Notes: generated by a model from the sequence alone, not told the origin. A stretch of DNA of 64,000 bases from Aporrectodea caliginosa (GCA_020284085.1 JACEVL010000344.1:748506-812505); one strand, 5' to 3'; shown: positions 40,078-54,765, numbered from the stretch's first letter. A program made the numbers and translations.

Positions 40078-40205
40078 TTTACTTTTATTTGTACTTTCAT
40101 CCTTACTTTTATCTTTACTTTAATCTTTACTTTTATCTTTACTTTTATTTTTACTTCAATCTCTACTTTAATCTCTACTTTTATCTTTGCTTTAGTCTTT
40201 ACTGT
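40078..40205. repeat. CTTTACTTTTAT degenerate tandem repeat
   Basis: About ten variants of a 12-base unit TCTTTACTTTTA are present. Confidence 0.85.
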
Positions 40206-42654
40206 TTTTATGGGGTCATTTTCTTGTCGATTTTTGGTTCGCTGTAACTTCTCAAAACGGACAAAGCTGTTTTATAGTTGAGACCAGTTTCCTCGTTGTT
40301 TTCAGTGGCTCCAACACAGACGAATAATTGAATATGCTTATCTAAATTAGTAATTTTACCCCAGGTAAGTGTAATCCCGCATGGGTAAAAATTATTATTA
40401 TTATTATTACTTGGCCTACTACTATTAGTAGGACTACTGCTACTACTGCTGTTGCTGCTGCTACTGCTGCTGCTCCTCCTGTTACTACTAACACTGTTGT
40501 TGTTATTATGATTATTAATTAGTAATATCCGATGTCTAATTCACCTTGTGCCTGGTTTGCTGGTAGTCTTTGATTATCATCAGATTAGGTCTGACTTGTA
40601 ACATTGCAGGTAACATTGCAGCCAATTACACAGGAGGCATAGTATTACGCTCTTGATAGCAACAAGCTCAAAGGAGCGAGCAAGCTCTGGATGCGACATT
40701 GATATCAGCCCAGCAGAAAGTTAAACCATTTAGACGTGTGGCTCTGAGACTGCAGTTTACCATTGAAGCCATATCGAGAAAAGGTTGCAAGAAAAGCAAT
40801 CGTGTTGTTTGCAGAGTAACTTTCGAAAAGCAACGTTGAAAAATTATTCTCAGTAAGCGACAATTACGCAGAGTAGCTTAATACGTGGGGCATTCATCGT
40901 ACACTCTCTGGTTCTACAACTGTTCATCCATAACTGGGGGACAAGACTCACAAGAGCAGATACGACAAACATCACATATGGTGGGGAGGGGTTACTTCTC
41001 TGTAGGGGGTTCACTTGTTGACTGGTGGCAGAAAGATGAAATTTCCGACAAAGGTTCTCTTTCAACTTCCGATGCTAATATTGTTGTCTTCTGTCAAGGT
41101 TCAGGCGATTATGTTGAGTTTTAGAAGAAAGAATCCCGCCACTGTCTTAATACTCAAGTGGTGCTGGTCCAAAGCTTGGGAAAGGAGGAGGGCGATATCA
41201 AATCATCGTTGCTATATTATGATTTCGTTAAGCAGGAAACCTATCGTAGTTTAAAAGCGTGCAAAATACCGCGATAATTGAATTAGAAAGCTCGCTAGCA
41301 AACCCTTCGGATATTAACTGATGCTGCTCATAGTTCTATCGCAACTTCTACCTTGTTGAATATGTTGTGAATTTTCATTCATTTTCTTTCGACATCATAG
41401 TCATAAATTTCGGTATCGTTTAAGGAGACTGCAGTGGTAAAATAGGAGCTGTGCCAATAATTCCTAGAGCTCCATCCGTTGATGTAGATAACGCCTTTGC
41501 GTTGTAATTATGCACCAACTATTACTTTTCAACAACAAATGCATGACATGCGTCATGTCAACGTCACTTGACAATACATATATTGCATAGCATAGTGGTT
41601 TCTGTACACCCACGCATGTTTTCCCATTAGCTGTCTCTTCTTTTTTGAGCGCATGTACATATAGGGTCTATGTCTAACTCTGTCTGTCTCTCTGTCTATC
41701 TCTCTGTCTGTCTCTGTCTGTCTCTCTATCTCTGTCTTTGTCTCTCTCTCTCTTTCTGATTGCCATTCGTGTCTGTAACGCCATCGTCTCTGATTCTGTG
41801 TCTGTACCTCGCTGTCTGTCTGTGTTACTCCGTGTGTTTGTTGTGTGATTAATATTAGTAAACAGTGAATTTAAGTTCAAGAGATAAATATTATACAGTT
41901 ACAAGTCTTAGGCCAAGCCTTTTGGTCACAGACTTGCGACTCACTTTCATCAATTCAGGAACTGAAGCAGTTAGGCCTACCTTCATCTCAATTAGCATTA
42001 CGCCATTGTCCACTTCTGAACTTAATAAGGAGGGCATTATGAAATTACAGTTCTATTGTATACATTGTGATCCGCGAATAACGGTGATCTCGCAATTTCT
42101 CAAAAGTGGTTGTGATGAGACCCACATCAGAAAAAGTGAACGTTTTATTATTTGCGATTGAAATATGCAGTTTGAATCTAATTATTCATAAATTCCAGCC
42201 GAATCCAGTGCATTATCAAACCCAGTTTTGATTGCCACACACGGATGACTCTTTGACGGTTTTCTCAAACACAGTCACACATTTTCTCTTAATCCACTAA
42301 TGTCACCGTCTTGATCAACGCAGGTCAGAAAGACAATAATATTAAAACACACCAACGCTTTTGCCACCGTGATTTCAACACAATTAGAATTCACTATGGA
42401 AACGAGGGCAAATTTGAGTGGCGGAAAGTGGCATCTTCGTAACGATTTGGTTCAAACTGCGGAGGCAGTATAGACAGAACCATTGGCGTGTAAGACCCGA
42501 GTAAGTTATGGGCGCAAGCGATGCATAATTAGCTTAGAGTTATTAAAGCTTAATGAGCTGCACGTAGATTTAACGCCTTTTGCCAGGCAATTACAGTCAA
42601 CAGGCGCATTGACCTCCAAGTTGAACACATCGAAGCCGCTCTCCGACATACGTA

Positions 42655-42865
42655 AATGCATGTATGTATGCATGCTCATGCGTGTAACTATATGCGTATG
42701 CATGCATGATTGTATGCATGTACGTATGCATGTGTGCAAGAGTATATTATGTCTGGTGTACGCATTTGTGTATCTGTGCATCGGTGTGTATATGTGTACA
42801 TGTATGTGTGTATATGAATGTATATGTTTGACAGTATGTGTAGTGTGTATGTGTGTATGTATATT
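42655..42865. repeat. ATGT/ATGC simple repeat tract
   Basis: A degenerate TGTATGCATG-type tract. The Cys/Met/Val-rich open frame across it is an artefact. Confidence 0.85.
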
Positions 42866-43499
42866 TATGCTGCCGTCTACTTTATCTAGCGAGATCTTCT
42901 AGAGAAGATTATATTTTATATCTGGAACTGGATTTTAAATGACCCTATGCTTTTAAATGTACAGCTGCCGTTGTTCTTGTATACAAGCAGAGAGTCCCTC
43001 GTGAATCTGACAATGACTTATTCATGAAAGCGCCATTAGAGCCGCGACACCCAATCACTGCAGCTCCTCTCAAGACCTTGTCGTCCCGGCGTGTCACCCC
43101 AATCAGACCATTAGATGGCGTCACAACCTTAGTCTGTCGTTGACATGAACGCAGTCCATCGTCTAAAGTAATGCCTATGCACAGATCGAATTGACAGCGT
43201 CGCTTTTAAACTTTAGATCCAGATCAGTCATTATCGCTCATGTTTCAGAGCAATGGTTTTCGTTTTAGAAGAGGCTGCACTGAGCAGCGTTGAAGAGAAG
43301 ATTAGATTTGATATTGATGGTCCTGATGGGCGAATAGGGGAATGGGATGCAGAGGTGTCACTGGCTTTCTCTCGGCGAATCAGGTAACAATCCAACGCAG
43401 ATGACATAACTTCGACCCTTATGAAACCTCATTTGAGAGACAATTTTTTTAGTGGAATATAAACTATCTGATAGGTCTTCTGTCTCCGCATTGTCAGTC

Positions 43500-44720
43500 T
43501 ATTTTTTCTCCGGATTCTATCCATTGTTTCATCTTATCCTCCTTCTCCTTCTCCTCCTCGTCATCCTCATTCTCATCGTCATCGTCTTCATCATCACCTT
43601 CTCATTCTAGACCATTATCCGTTCTCTTCCTCTATCTCATCTGATTTGCATATTTTCCTCTCTTCCTAATTCTTGTCTAATTCTTTTACTCTTGCTTTTC
43701 ATTTTCTCCATTTTCTTTCATCAAACACTTTTCCCTCTGCCTAGCAAGCATATTTAATTTACCTTCTCTTCCTTTCCTTCTAAACGCCATAATTTGTCCT
43801 TTCCTTCCCGTCCTTCCCTTGATCTTATTTTCTCTTATCCTCTAAATGTCAATAAGTACAGAGCTGTTGTTAATTCTCTTCACATTTCCTTTTCCCATTC
43901 TCAAATAATCTTATTCACCGACTCGTTCACCTTCCTCCTATTTCTGTCTTTCTATTACTTTTTTCCCTTTATGCATTGACAGCGCAATCACTGTGCGTCT
44001 TTCTTCGTCCTCAGTTGTCGCATGTAGTTCCATAGAGTAAACACCGGTTGCCCCATGCCGCATGGGACCCAGCAGCTGACCCAACCACCACATCTCTTGT
44101 GCCACTCGAGTCTCATCGTGCAACATCATCCATCTCTCTCTCTTTCTTTGTCCTATCAGTTACCTCTTTTCCCCCTTTCCTCTTTTTATTTTACTTCCTC
44201 TATCGCTTTCTTTTTTGTGCCCTTTCCAATTTCTTTCTTTTCTATTTACCCATTTCACTGTCTTCGCCTAATTCTCCCACTTCTTCAATCGCGGAGCACA
44301 TATCGTTTCGTGTTCCTGACCTTCCTGTCACTGACTGTTTGTCCTCGTTATCTGTCCATAATCTGTCTCTCCTGCATTTCACAATCCGTCTCATTCTTTC
44401 TTCTTTTCTTCGTCTACTCTTTATTCTTGTCTCTGTTCCGTTAGCTAAATTGTTTCTTTGGTTTTCCTCTTCTTCTGTCCTCTTGTTCGTTCCGTCGTGT
44501 GTTGCTCTTTACTCATTGATTCGTCTTGCTTTCCTCATGCATATGGTTCGTCATGATAGCCTACTTCTTCTCTTCCTCATTTTGCTCCACTTTCTGTCGA
44601 CATTTGCTCCTCCTTTTCCTACACTTCTATTGCTCCATCTCTCTTGCCACCCTTCTCCTCTACCATCTGCCTCCTCTTCCTCTTCTCCTATATTGTATGT
44701 CAAATGTCTGTTGAATTCCC
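43500..44720. repeat. long pyrimidine-rich region
   Basis: About 1.2 kb is strongly enriched in C and T on the plus strand without a fixed unit. Long Ser/Leu/Phe-rich plus frames are a composition effect. No exon was accepted here. Confidence 0.8.
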
Positions 44721-44897
44721 TCTGTTTGTCTGCAGGCCATCTGATGTAATTTTCCCTGCGATTTGATTCCTATGATTATAATCGGATACAGCGTCTGTCC
44801 TGAGTCTTCCTAGTCTCTTCACAGTGCACTGTCTGCATGTCTCTCTGTCTCTCTGTCTGTCTGTCTGTCTCTCTCTGTCCGCAGGTCTCTGTCTGCT

Positions 44898-45097
<200 letters not shown>

Positions 45098-46264
45098 TGG
45101 CCTGTCTCACTTTCTTGACGGCCTCCGTGGATACTGCCCTCGAACGTTCCATTATGTGAGTTGGAGGTGTGACAGGTGTGTTGCTGAGAGGAGACTGATG
45201 AAGGTGGAAAGCGGAGGACGTCTTCTAATAGGTCCTTGGTGCCCATCACGTCAGAACCTGAGACACCCAGGAGTCAAGCGCAGGCAATATATGAGCACGT
45301 GAGTGTGCCGCAAGGGCAGAGAAAATAATACGTACACGTCATTCTACCAAAGCACGTGTCACTCATTATTCCACCGCTACCTAGGAGAGAGGGAGTCAGA
45401 GGGTGAGTCAAGAGGTGGAGGATTGATACGTGATAGCATCACTTTGTAACTGTAAATGCAATAACACATTTATATAGCGCCTCTTCAAGAGAGGCTTATC
45501 ATCAGAGGTGCTCGCTTTTGGTAGGGTGGATTTCAATTCGTGTCGTTAAGGGTTGGTAGGATCAACCGCCATCACGTGATAGTTAGGTGTCGTCGAACCT
45601 CAAGAGATCCCATGCGATCACCGTTGGTCCATCCATGGTCGTCGCTGCTTCTATCCGAAATCTCTTCTTTGTCGCCTTCGTGCGCCTACTTATAAATGCG
45701 CATAATAAACGCGACCATCTGACATTACAAAGTGACTTCGTATTCTAGCAAAGAATCCTGTGTCAGCTTTCCTTAGCGACATCTGGGGCCGTCTAACAGC
45801 TGAAGTGGACAAACGCGACCTACGTACATATCATATATATAACGACAGGTGACAAAGACTGAGCGTCGAGCGAATAGCCTTTAAAGAGGGATTGGTAACA
45901 ACAAACTACACTCTTGCCTTAAAACAACTGTACTACACTGTAAGAGTTCAAATTCACTGTCATCAGCAGTTTCTAAGATTTGCTTTGTAGGCTAACTGCA
46001 CGTGTAAAACAATCTACCGTCAGCCAATGTTTAGGCTACTTTAGGCCAAGCGCCCACGAGCCGACAGCGCAACTAAGGCCTAAGACTAAAACGCTTAACA
46101 ATCGATACACATATATATATATATATCAACCTAAAGAACATCCTGTGCTCATTATATATGCAAAACATTTGTTCACACGCCACTTTCTACTTTTCGACCA
46201 CTACTTGGCTTAAACATTATTCTCGTAGTCGTGGATTGTTTTACGAATTTACGGTTTAGCGCCA

Positions 46265-46640
46265 CAGAGAACACAACTAAAGGAAAAGGAACCGGAAGTG
46301 AAAAGAACATATAAAACTGAAAAGTAACCAGAAATGAAACTATAGCATAGAAAACTGAAAAGAAACCAGAAGTGAAATGATTATAGAAAACTGACCGTAG
46401 ACTAGAGTAGGATTACAATGCAAAAAGTAAGTAAGAAAAACACTCATGTTTTATTTTTCAGTTAACTTTTGTTATTTTTCAGTTATACAGTTTTCGTTTT
46501 TCAGTTACTATTACAGTTTCAGTTATTCCGTATTTTTCCGTTTCAGTTACAGTTACAGTTAACTGCAAGACATTTTTCAGTTATTTTGCTATTTCAGTTA
46601 CAGTTACAGTTAATAGAAATAACACTGCCTCTGACAACAT
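46265..46640. repeat. inverted AACTGAAAA / TTTTCAGTT tracts
   Basis: The left part (46265-46400) repeats AACTGAAAAG and CCAGAAGTGAAA phrases. The right part (46450-46640) repeats TTTTCAGTTA and CAGTTACAGTTA. The two parts are loosely complementary and could pair. Confidence 0.6.
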
Positions 46641-47635
46641 AATAATACTAAAACTCTTAATTGTTCTTCCATTTTCCGTCGCTTTATCTAAATCTGATAA
46701 AAATCAGCAGAAGATTACCAACTGCAATTCCTCAGCGTGTCACCTGAAATTTCTTGGCGTGACACTTAGCATTGCATGTGTCATACGATGTCTACGCCTG
46801 CCTTCTAAGGAGACTGGGATTCTTAGGCCTGAACAGAGATATCAGTGCCACTATGAATGAGTGGACCGGTGCCTAGATAATGAAGCCACGTGAACCCGTC
46901 ACAGGTAAACGAAGCATTTCAAACGACGACGACGAAGTCCGCTCGTTTCCAGAAATGGAATCAAACGCATGGCACGTGAGGAATACACAGACACATACAC
47001 ATACACATGCACATAGTCAAACAGACGCAAACCCACGCAATTATCTGACTGACGAACAGACACACATATCTCCCGTTATAGAAGAACAACAGAGCAGACT
47101 CTTAATTGAATCTAACTCTGAAAGGCGGCCATAAATATAAACAGCTAGCGACTTCACTTTCTTAGCCTCGGCGTATGAAGTCGGGTACCCAGTTCTCTTC
47201 GGCGCCGTCTGGTACTCCCACCGACCGCGTAGTTCAGTGTAGTCGTTTGTAGCTGACCTCGTTGGGGTGGGTGGGGTGGGCGCAAATGGTGCAGAAATCT
47301 TGAAACTTCTTTAGGGAGGGAATTTGAACAACGTATACTATTTGGTTGATAGTCCCGCACGTATACTAATAGACTACAGCTCGCACCTCTATCTCTTTAG
47401 AAGCCTTATATAACAGAATGCATACAACGCACATAATTATAATACGCGCGCACACGCACACACTAAACGCCAAATGAAATAGAAATACTCGTCTTAAAAG
47501 ACACAATCATGCACCAATCCTAACTCACGAAAATCACGAAGTCTCGCTTGCAAGCAAAAGACACAAACATATGGAACAACAGACACGGACGCCACAGAAG
47601 CTGACAGAGACAGGGACATTCAAAGGGTCAGTTAC

Positions 47636-47822
47636 CTGCTAGGTTTCCGACAGGTGGTGCCGCTTCGGTCGAGTGACTAAGGATGAGGGGAAGGAGGGGA
47701 TGGAGGCGACTGACAGCCTCCTCACCCTCACCATTCTCCGGTTGCTGCTGCAGCTGCTGCTCCTTGTCCTGCATCTCAGTGAAGATGGTATCGGCGGTCG
47801 GAAAAGGATGTCCAGCTGTCAT
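47636..47822 (-). CDS. SYT15: SYT15-like synaptotagmin, candidate N-terminal exon
   Basis: The minus strand opens with an ATG directly after GTGTGTTTTAG, which is both an in-frame stop and a good acceptor. It ends at the strong donor CTAGCAG/GTAACTG after 62 codons plus one base. Its exit phase 1 matches the entry of the membrane exon, making Val at the junction. The sequence MTAGHPFPTADTIFTEMQ, a Gln/Glu-rich middle and a Pro/Leu-rich end would form a luminal N-terminus. The ATG context is weak. A second in-frame Met at codon 16 has a better one. Mammalian SYT15 has almost no luminal part, and the intron to the next exon is 19 kb, so membership in this gene rests mainly on phase and strand. 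Confidence 0.5.
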
Positions 47823-47959
47823 CTAAAACACACGACATCCATCATCTGTAGTTGAACCATCGATCAGTCTCCAACAGCCACAACAGGCGCACTATTAACG
47901 CCAACACTCTATATAAGCACAACACACTCAGCCATCCACTCACACACATCGCCCACAGC

Positions 47960-48212
47960 TACATTTATTTATTCACCTACCCACTCACCCACCCACCCAC
48001 CCACCCACTCACCCACTCACTCATTCTCTCACTCACTCAACTCATTCACTCACTCACTCACTCACTCACTAGCTCCCTCCTCTTCACTCCATCCCTCACT
48101 CCCTTACTCACTCACTCACTCACTCACTCACTCCCTCACTTACTCACTTACTCTCACTCACTCACTCACTCACTCACTCACTTACTCACTCACTCACTCA
48201 CTCACTCACTCT
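47960..48212. repeat. (CACT)n tetranucleotide repeat
   Basis: Tandem CACT/CACC units with interruptions run over 250 bases. The His/Thr/Leu/Ser open frame is an artefact. Confidence 0.95.
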
Positions 48213-48715
48213 TCGCTGTTATCACTGTTGGCCTAATACGGCTCGACAGGGAGTTGTTTCATGACTGCTCGGCGACCACTGGCCAATCTGTCGATGTTTT
48301 CTCATATATCAGATGATATTATGAGGACATTCTCCACTGGATTTCCAGTCGAGGTGAGAATAAAACGTAAGATTCTTCTTCTGGGGCTGACGTCGTTGGT
48401 TGACATCGCACCAACAGACACCAGGTCAGCTTTACTTTCCACTCTCAAGTCAACCGGATCAGCGATCGTTGCGCTCTGCTGCTCTTGGAGATATGCAGGT
48501 ACCGGGTACCACGTTTCCGTACATCACCACGATTCCATTGCCCATGAACCTCATCCTGTTTCGGACCTCGTGGAACAGTCTTGCTATCACATACTTGCTG
48601 TTGTATTTAGCATTCATTTTCAAACTGATTAGATCCATGTGATTGGAATACATGCAGCGCCTTTGTCAGCTACTTAAAACGCTCTAACATACTGCACACC
48701 CAAATTAGTCAATCT

Positions 48716-48800
48716 GTCTGTCTCTGTCTCTCTGTGTCTGTCTGTCTCTCTATGTGTCTGTCTCACTCTGTCTCTGTCTGTGTGTGTGTGTGTGTGTGTG

Positions 48801-48870
<70 letters not shown>
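48716..48870. repeat. TCTG, TG and TC simple repeats
   Basis: A compound tract runs from TGTCTC to (TG)n to (TCTG)n to (TC)n. Confidence 0.95.
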
Positions 48871-48871
<1 letters not shown>

Positions 48872-51727
48872 ATTTCATTTCTCTAACAAAGCTACAAAAC
48901 AGAGAAGTGAGTGCTTGAGGCAAGAAATATAAAGTGCATCCAATATAGGATTAATATTTGAGCGTGTATGTGTGTGTATGTGTGTATAAGTGACAGAAGA
49001 ATGCAAGCAGTAGTAATATTACCTAAACAAGACACTCAATTTCATCTGTCTAACAGAAGCTAATCGTGTGCTTAACTATTCTCGGATTGATTCATCGGTC
49101 GAAGGTCAGACTAAGCCTGAGAGCAAGATGACCTCTGCACTCTCTGATTGTGCGATCAGTTGATTATGCATAGCATCGATATGCACTATGATGTTTCTAT
49201 CAGCGAAACTGTTATTTCAGTACATCCATGCAATATGCATTAACGGCTGCCAGGCATGGAACCGGGATCGAAGCGAATTAGTAGCTCATCTGTTTACCCT
49301 CTGTGGTCAACTTACAAGCGCAGACACAAAGGCGCCGGCAGATAGATCGACTGCTACTATACATGTATTCGTTCCGAAATGTCCTTCTTCATCTGCTACC
49401 TCTCTTAGGCGGCTATGGAGCATGGATGGCCAGAGGAAACAGGTGTATACCTATGCCATTCATTGGCAGCCGTCTTCCTAGACCTACGTTGGGCCTGCTG
49501 CGCTTTAGAATGTATAGTTGTATACACCATACCAGGTTTACGTAGGCATAAATAGATAAATATATCAGAATATGGCTTCCATTATTGAATTGCGATACAA
49601 TGAAAAATCCGTTTTAAGTAGATAATTCAGTCGAATCTATAGGCCTACATCATTCAGTTGCTTAAATATTTATTCAATTTTGCATTTTTAATGTGGCTAA
49701 ACGAAAGTGTATAATATATAGCAGAGATACGAGTGTAGGCCTAATGTGAAATATGAGTTTCAGGAATCCAAGTAAATCATGATTTCAGATTGGAGTCTTC
49801 ATTGCGTGCAAGGGTGAGATTCGCTGCCAACAAAACATAGCATTTCTGTCAACAATGGTCTAATCAGTCAGGATATTAATTATAATTATGTTGTTCTGGG
49901 TCACTTTTCTTCTGTCCAGGTTCATTATATATACATGTAAGACAGAAGAATTAAGATGATGTTGGCGTGTGACTATACGCCGAGGAGTATCTTATAGTGA
50001 CATGCCTTCTTCTCACCCGGCGCTAAGTCACTCGACCAATTCAGACAAATTGCTTTCTAAAGATCAAAGACAGTGTGCTTTCAACCAGCGTCTACCTGTC
50101 GCTTAACTTAAGGGGATCTTAAGATCGACAATCTCCGCCCGTAAAAACAGTTTCACATACACACCAGTTGCAGGACATGACTGACTGCGGATTCTTCTTA
50201 TCCGTCGCCATTTTAGGCGCTTGATGGTCCGAGAAGGAAGCTGAAACCCTAGACGACACCGTCGACACGTCGTGTCAATCAATCAGAAAACGCATCCAGG
50301 TACAAACTAGGTCTCCACGTGCTTTCATTGGATGTTGTACCTGCCTGCCTGGGAAGGCGTTCGTAAATGGCATTACACAGAATGCTGACTCATCGTCCTA
50401 TACGTCAATGAATTAGCGACCGACATAAAGAAGAGATTGTCGCAGCCGCCGATTGGACGAAGTAACACTGGATGATTGTTGGTGGCGTACTGAATGCACT
50501 GAATGCACTGAATGGCAATGAATTCAGCAATTAGAGTTCATCCGGTGCATTTACTGGCGACGACGGTTAAGCTCTCAATTCATTGATACCAGACGACGGT
50601 GATTTTTATCAACGGGTCCAACAAGTCTGTAATAGGAACAACAGCTACAGGTTGTCTCAGTCTGTCCATTAGGCAATCTGGCAACCGGTTATTCAATCAA
50701 TCTATCAGTCGAAATTTATATATAGAACCTCCTTAGAGGTTGGTTTGCCCGTGTGTTTCTTCTGGTTTTATGTCTGTCTGCTTGGTTATCTGTCTGTCTC
50801 GGTCTGTCTGTCTCTGTCTGTCTCTGTCTGTCTGTTAGTCAATGGAACGTTAATCTCAATTCGCTATGCAGTCTGTTATTTGACGTAATTGATGCCGATG
50901 ATGACAACGCAAGCGAAGATGACGATGGTATGATGATGACGATGATAATGTTTCGATGAGCAGATGGTGATGATGATGATGATGCTAACTGGACCTAGTT
51001 TATCTGGTTGGTGGTAGGCCATCAAGAGAGCAGTTGACCTCTGCGTCCTGTCTTAATGGTCAGTGGTCATCGATCTCCCGGGAGACTCGTCTTTCCATCG
51101 GTCAGCATCATCAGCCCCCCTTTGCCTAAAGGGAAGCATCCGAGAAGAGAGGGCAGGATGACAGACTGTTGTTTGTCGCTGGAGTCTAAGTTCATTTGAT
51201 CGGTTTCTCATGTTCCGCTGGGAGCAATCGGGGTCTTGGCCGCCACCCCACTCCCTCTTCACCCCCTCCAACCACTGAATCAGCGACCGTTGGGTCAATG
51301 GCAGGTTGGCCGCGGGTCCTTAGTTACATGTGGGCAGCAGCAGGAGTCTTTTTCTGTCGACGCATAAACATCGGATGGCAAATACAGAAGCAGCGGGTTT
51401 TACGTTGACGTCGACGTAGTTGTGGACGCAGGACAAATACGACGACCAGAATGAAAGTAGGACAGAAGGACACTTTGCGGGTACGACCGGAATTATTCGG
51501 ATAGGAACGGTTGGAATTCGAGGTTACATCGCAGACTTAAACAGAGAACTCATTCGACTTAATTTATGCTGCGTGCGAGCGTTAATGGATGGCCTCCTCC
51601 TGTGATGTGTTTTACGGAGAAAATTAAGTATATGGAGACCTAACAACATTTGAAATGAAGGAAACACGAGAATACATCATCGATATCTATGAAACCCATC
51701 TTTGACTACTTATCAGGATTCCAGACT

Positions 51728-51741
51728 CTCATCATCACCAC

Positions 51742-51813
<72 letters not shown>

Positions 51814-51855
51814 TGTCGTCATCATCATCATTATCATTATCATTATTATTATGCC
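51728..51855. repeat. (ATC)n microsatellite
   Basis: About 35 ATC units end in an ATT-rich edge. The poly-Ile and poly-Ser frames are artefacts. Confidence 0.97.
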
Positions 51856-51881
51856 TCGAGGTAAAAAGGGACTTCAATATT

Positions 51882-52015
51882 ATTTAGAGAAAGCGCAGAA
51901 TTGTCTGTAATGGGTCCTGTTCATCGCTGTCTAAGTTGAAGGTATCTCTGAAGGCATTGAAACGCTGGATCGTCAGTGCAAGACGTTGGAATAAAAAGGT
52001 GGTTTCGCGAAATTC
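51882..52015 (-). pseudogene. fragment of the coding repeat also seen at 60446-60655
   Basis: The minus strand reads EFRETTFLFQRLALTIQRFN, which parallels TRETGFILQRLSVTVQRFN at 60446-60655. It then runs DTFNLDSDEQDPLQTILRFL to a stop. Upstream the frame is lost. This is a second, diverged copy of an unnamed coding mobile element. Confidence 0.6.
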
Positions 52016-53431
52016 CCCACTAGCGGTGCTGCTGGGGTTCTATGATTCTATCCTCGAGAAGAAAGGACGACGTTGTTAATCGGGCCCCAGACTTTCAAAT
52101 GCCAAGGGAACGAGGAGATGAATAATCATCGTTGTTGTTGCTGTTGTTGCTGTTGTTGTTGTTGATGCTGCTGCTGTTATTATCATCATCGGCAGATTCA
52201 AAATGGCTGTCGGGTTTCGGTGATATGTCCGAATAACAGACTTTAAAGTTAAACTACGTAACGCAGACTTGAACTTAGTAGGCTAAATAGAATCGGAAAA
52301 CACGAGAACTATCGAGATAATTCAGCAAATTGCGAACTAATCTATAAAACCGAGCAAGTCAACAACATCTGCCGTCTTGCCCACTGACGATACCTAATTC
52401 GCTAGTCTTATGCATGAGCTGTACTGTCCAGTGTCGTCTGTGAGTTGTTGACCCGTAGCTGCGTGTGGCACAATAGATCCACAATGCCCCATCTCTAATC
52501 AGCCTCTATATACACACACGCAATGTTCCGATTTCAACAGCATCAAATGTAAAGCTTAAAACTACTGAACAAAGAAGGCAGAAAACGTTCCAACTAGCAC
52601 CTCAGGGAAGGGCAATTAGAAGAGAGAGTTCGACAGACATAAGGTTGGCAATAAAACAGAATCAGAATCAAGGAAACAACAGAACCAAAGAAGCATTACA
52701 AAGCCTGAAGCTGAAAACGCGTCCATACGGTTCGAAGGTTAGGAAAGCAAAAATAAACAACTGCCTCTCAGTTCCAGTTTCGAAGATGAAAAGTGGTTTA
52801 TTTGGTCTGCTGTGATCCAGTTAGTGCCATTATAAATCTGTAGGGAAATTGAAGCAATGTATAAGCTCCTAGATATGGCTACAATCATGAAGACTGTATC
52901 GATGGCAGAAAGAACGATGTTTGCCACAACTGCGACTCAGATTATTCAGATTGACAAAATCTTAAAGAAGTCACATTGATACTTTGTGCAGTCGAAACCA
53001 CCCAATTTTAGGCTGCATACTGCATAGAGATGTTACAACTCACCCCCAACATTGACAGTGCTCGTTACAACGTGTCCAATATACTGCTACTGTAACAGCC
53101 AACCAACCCGACCATGATAGGTCAGCTTGTTAAATTCTGACTGTATTTGTTTAGCTAGGTTTGCTCTCAGTACACTAGACATAATAAATATGCCAATGGA
53201 AATTACTTCAATATAAATTACAATCTATTATTTTTGAATTATGAAAATACTGAAACTGTGACACCCAACTCTGTTCTCCCCTAATCATATGTCAAGACTC
53301 ACTTTCTAATCTGCTGTCTGCTTTACTCTTCTTGGCTTCTAACGAACGATCGTAAGCACCTCAGGAACAGATTTACTGACCTTTTGCGCGTTGTTACTGC
53401 TTTAAATAAATAATAAATTATGTCCATCTGG

Positions 53432-53560
53432 TAAAAGACTTTGCGTAGGTGTTCCATGGGTCGCAGCAGATGGAGTCATGGGAACTAGAGAGGCGCTTAG
53501 ACACTTTGCGTAGGTGTTCCATGGGTCACAGCAGACGGAGTCATAGGAGCATTAGACACC
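53432..53560. repeat. two-unit direct repeat of about 60 bp
   Basis: The phrase ACTTTGCGTAGGTGTTCCAT followed by GGGTC(G/A)CAGCAGA and GGAGTCAT occurs at about 53440 and 53502 with few differences. Confidence 0.92.
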
Positions 53561-53709
53561 TAAAGCCTCCCACTCATCTCAGTCTCTTTCTTTGACGTGA
53601 CTAACTTCAGTGACTGCAATTCACGCAGACGATCACTTGCAGACACGTGGATCCCTGATTAAACTTATTCAGCTATTATTATTACTAATATTATAACTGG
53701 ATTTTTATT

Positions 53710-53746
53710 CAGACTATTATTATTATTATTATTATTACTCACTTTG

Positions 53747-53788
<42 letters not shown>

Positions 53789-53807
53789 TTAATATTATAT
53801 TATTATT

Positions 53808-53839
<32 letters not shown>

Positions 53840-53871
53840 AATAATAAGAATCATGAATAATCAATAATAAA

Positions 53872-53969
<98 letters not shown>

Positions 53970-53998
53970 TACTACTATTGTTGCTGCTGTTATTATTA
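53710..53998. repeat. (AAT)n / (ATT)n inverted microsatellite
   Basis: A run of TAA units (53745-53840) is followed after a short spacer by a run of TTA units (53873-53958), which is its reverse complement. The pair could form a long hairpin. Confidence 0.95.
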
Positions 53999-54597
53999 TT
54001 ACTATTATTATATTTACTAGTTTGCAGTTACAGACCTTACTTTTCACATCGTGTAACATTATTATACCACTAAAATTATTATGATGATTATTCTATTATC
54101 ATCATCTTTATCGCCATCATCATTGTTGTGGTTGCTGCTGTTATTTTGTTGGCGTTGTCGATGTTGTTGTTGCCAATAAGCTAATAATACGTACTGTTGT
54201 TGACGACTTGAAGAACGTCGCTATTATTCCGTCGTTGAATGAAGTCAGTTGTCGCATTTGTGAGAGACAGAGACAGAGAGTACCAGACTGTCTTCTGTCC
54301 GCATCCAACGCCGCATTAGAATCGCATCCCGCCAAACAATGCCAACGGCCGCAGACTGATAAACCAGCAGAACGAGACGGAGGAGGAGGGCAGAGGAGGA
54401 AGAGAGGAAGAGCGGAGGGAGGAGGCAGAGCAGAATGGGGCGACGCCGCCGCCGCAGGAGAGCAGAGGAGGTGGCAGCAGCAGCAGCAGCAGCAGCAGAG
54501 CATAGGCAATTGCTAATACGTGGAGCAATTGGCCACCAACACCAACACCAGGCCCGGTCAGTGGAAGAGAATGTAGTCTTCATACATTTGAAAGAAA

Positions 54598-54765
54598 CAA
54601 AAACAGAGAGAGACAGACAGACAGACAGAGACATACAGACAGGCAGACAGGCAGACAGAGACACATACATACAGACAGAGACAGACAGAGTAAGAGAGAC
54701 AGAGACTGAGAGTGAGAGAGAGAGAGACAGACAGACAGACAGAGAAAGAGAAGGCGACAGAGAGA

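Noticed and set aside
48252..48642. Plus-strand segment with acceptor, short coding-like stretch and donor GTCGAG/GTGAGAAT, and a hydrophobic frame after it
   Set aside because: Splice signals are plausible, but no partner exon or recognisable protein sequence was found, and the minus strand is open too.
51053..51298. 81-codon minus-strand frame of mixed composition
   Set aside because: No start context, splice site pairing or domain could be identified.
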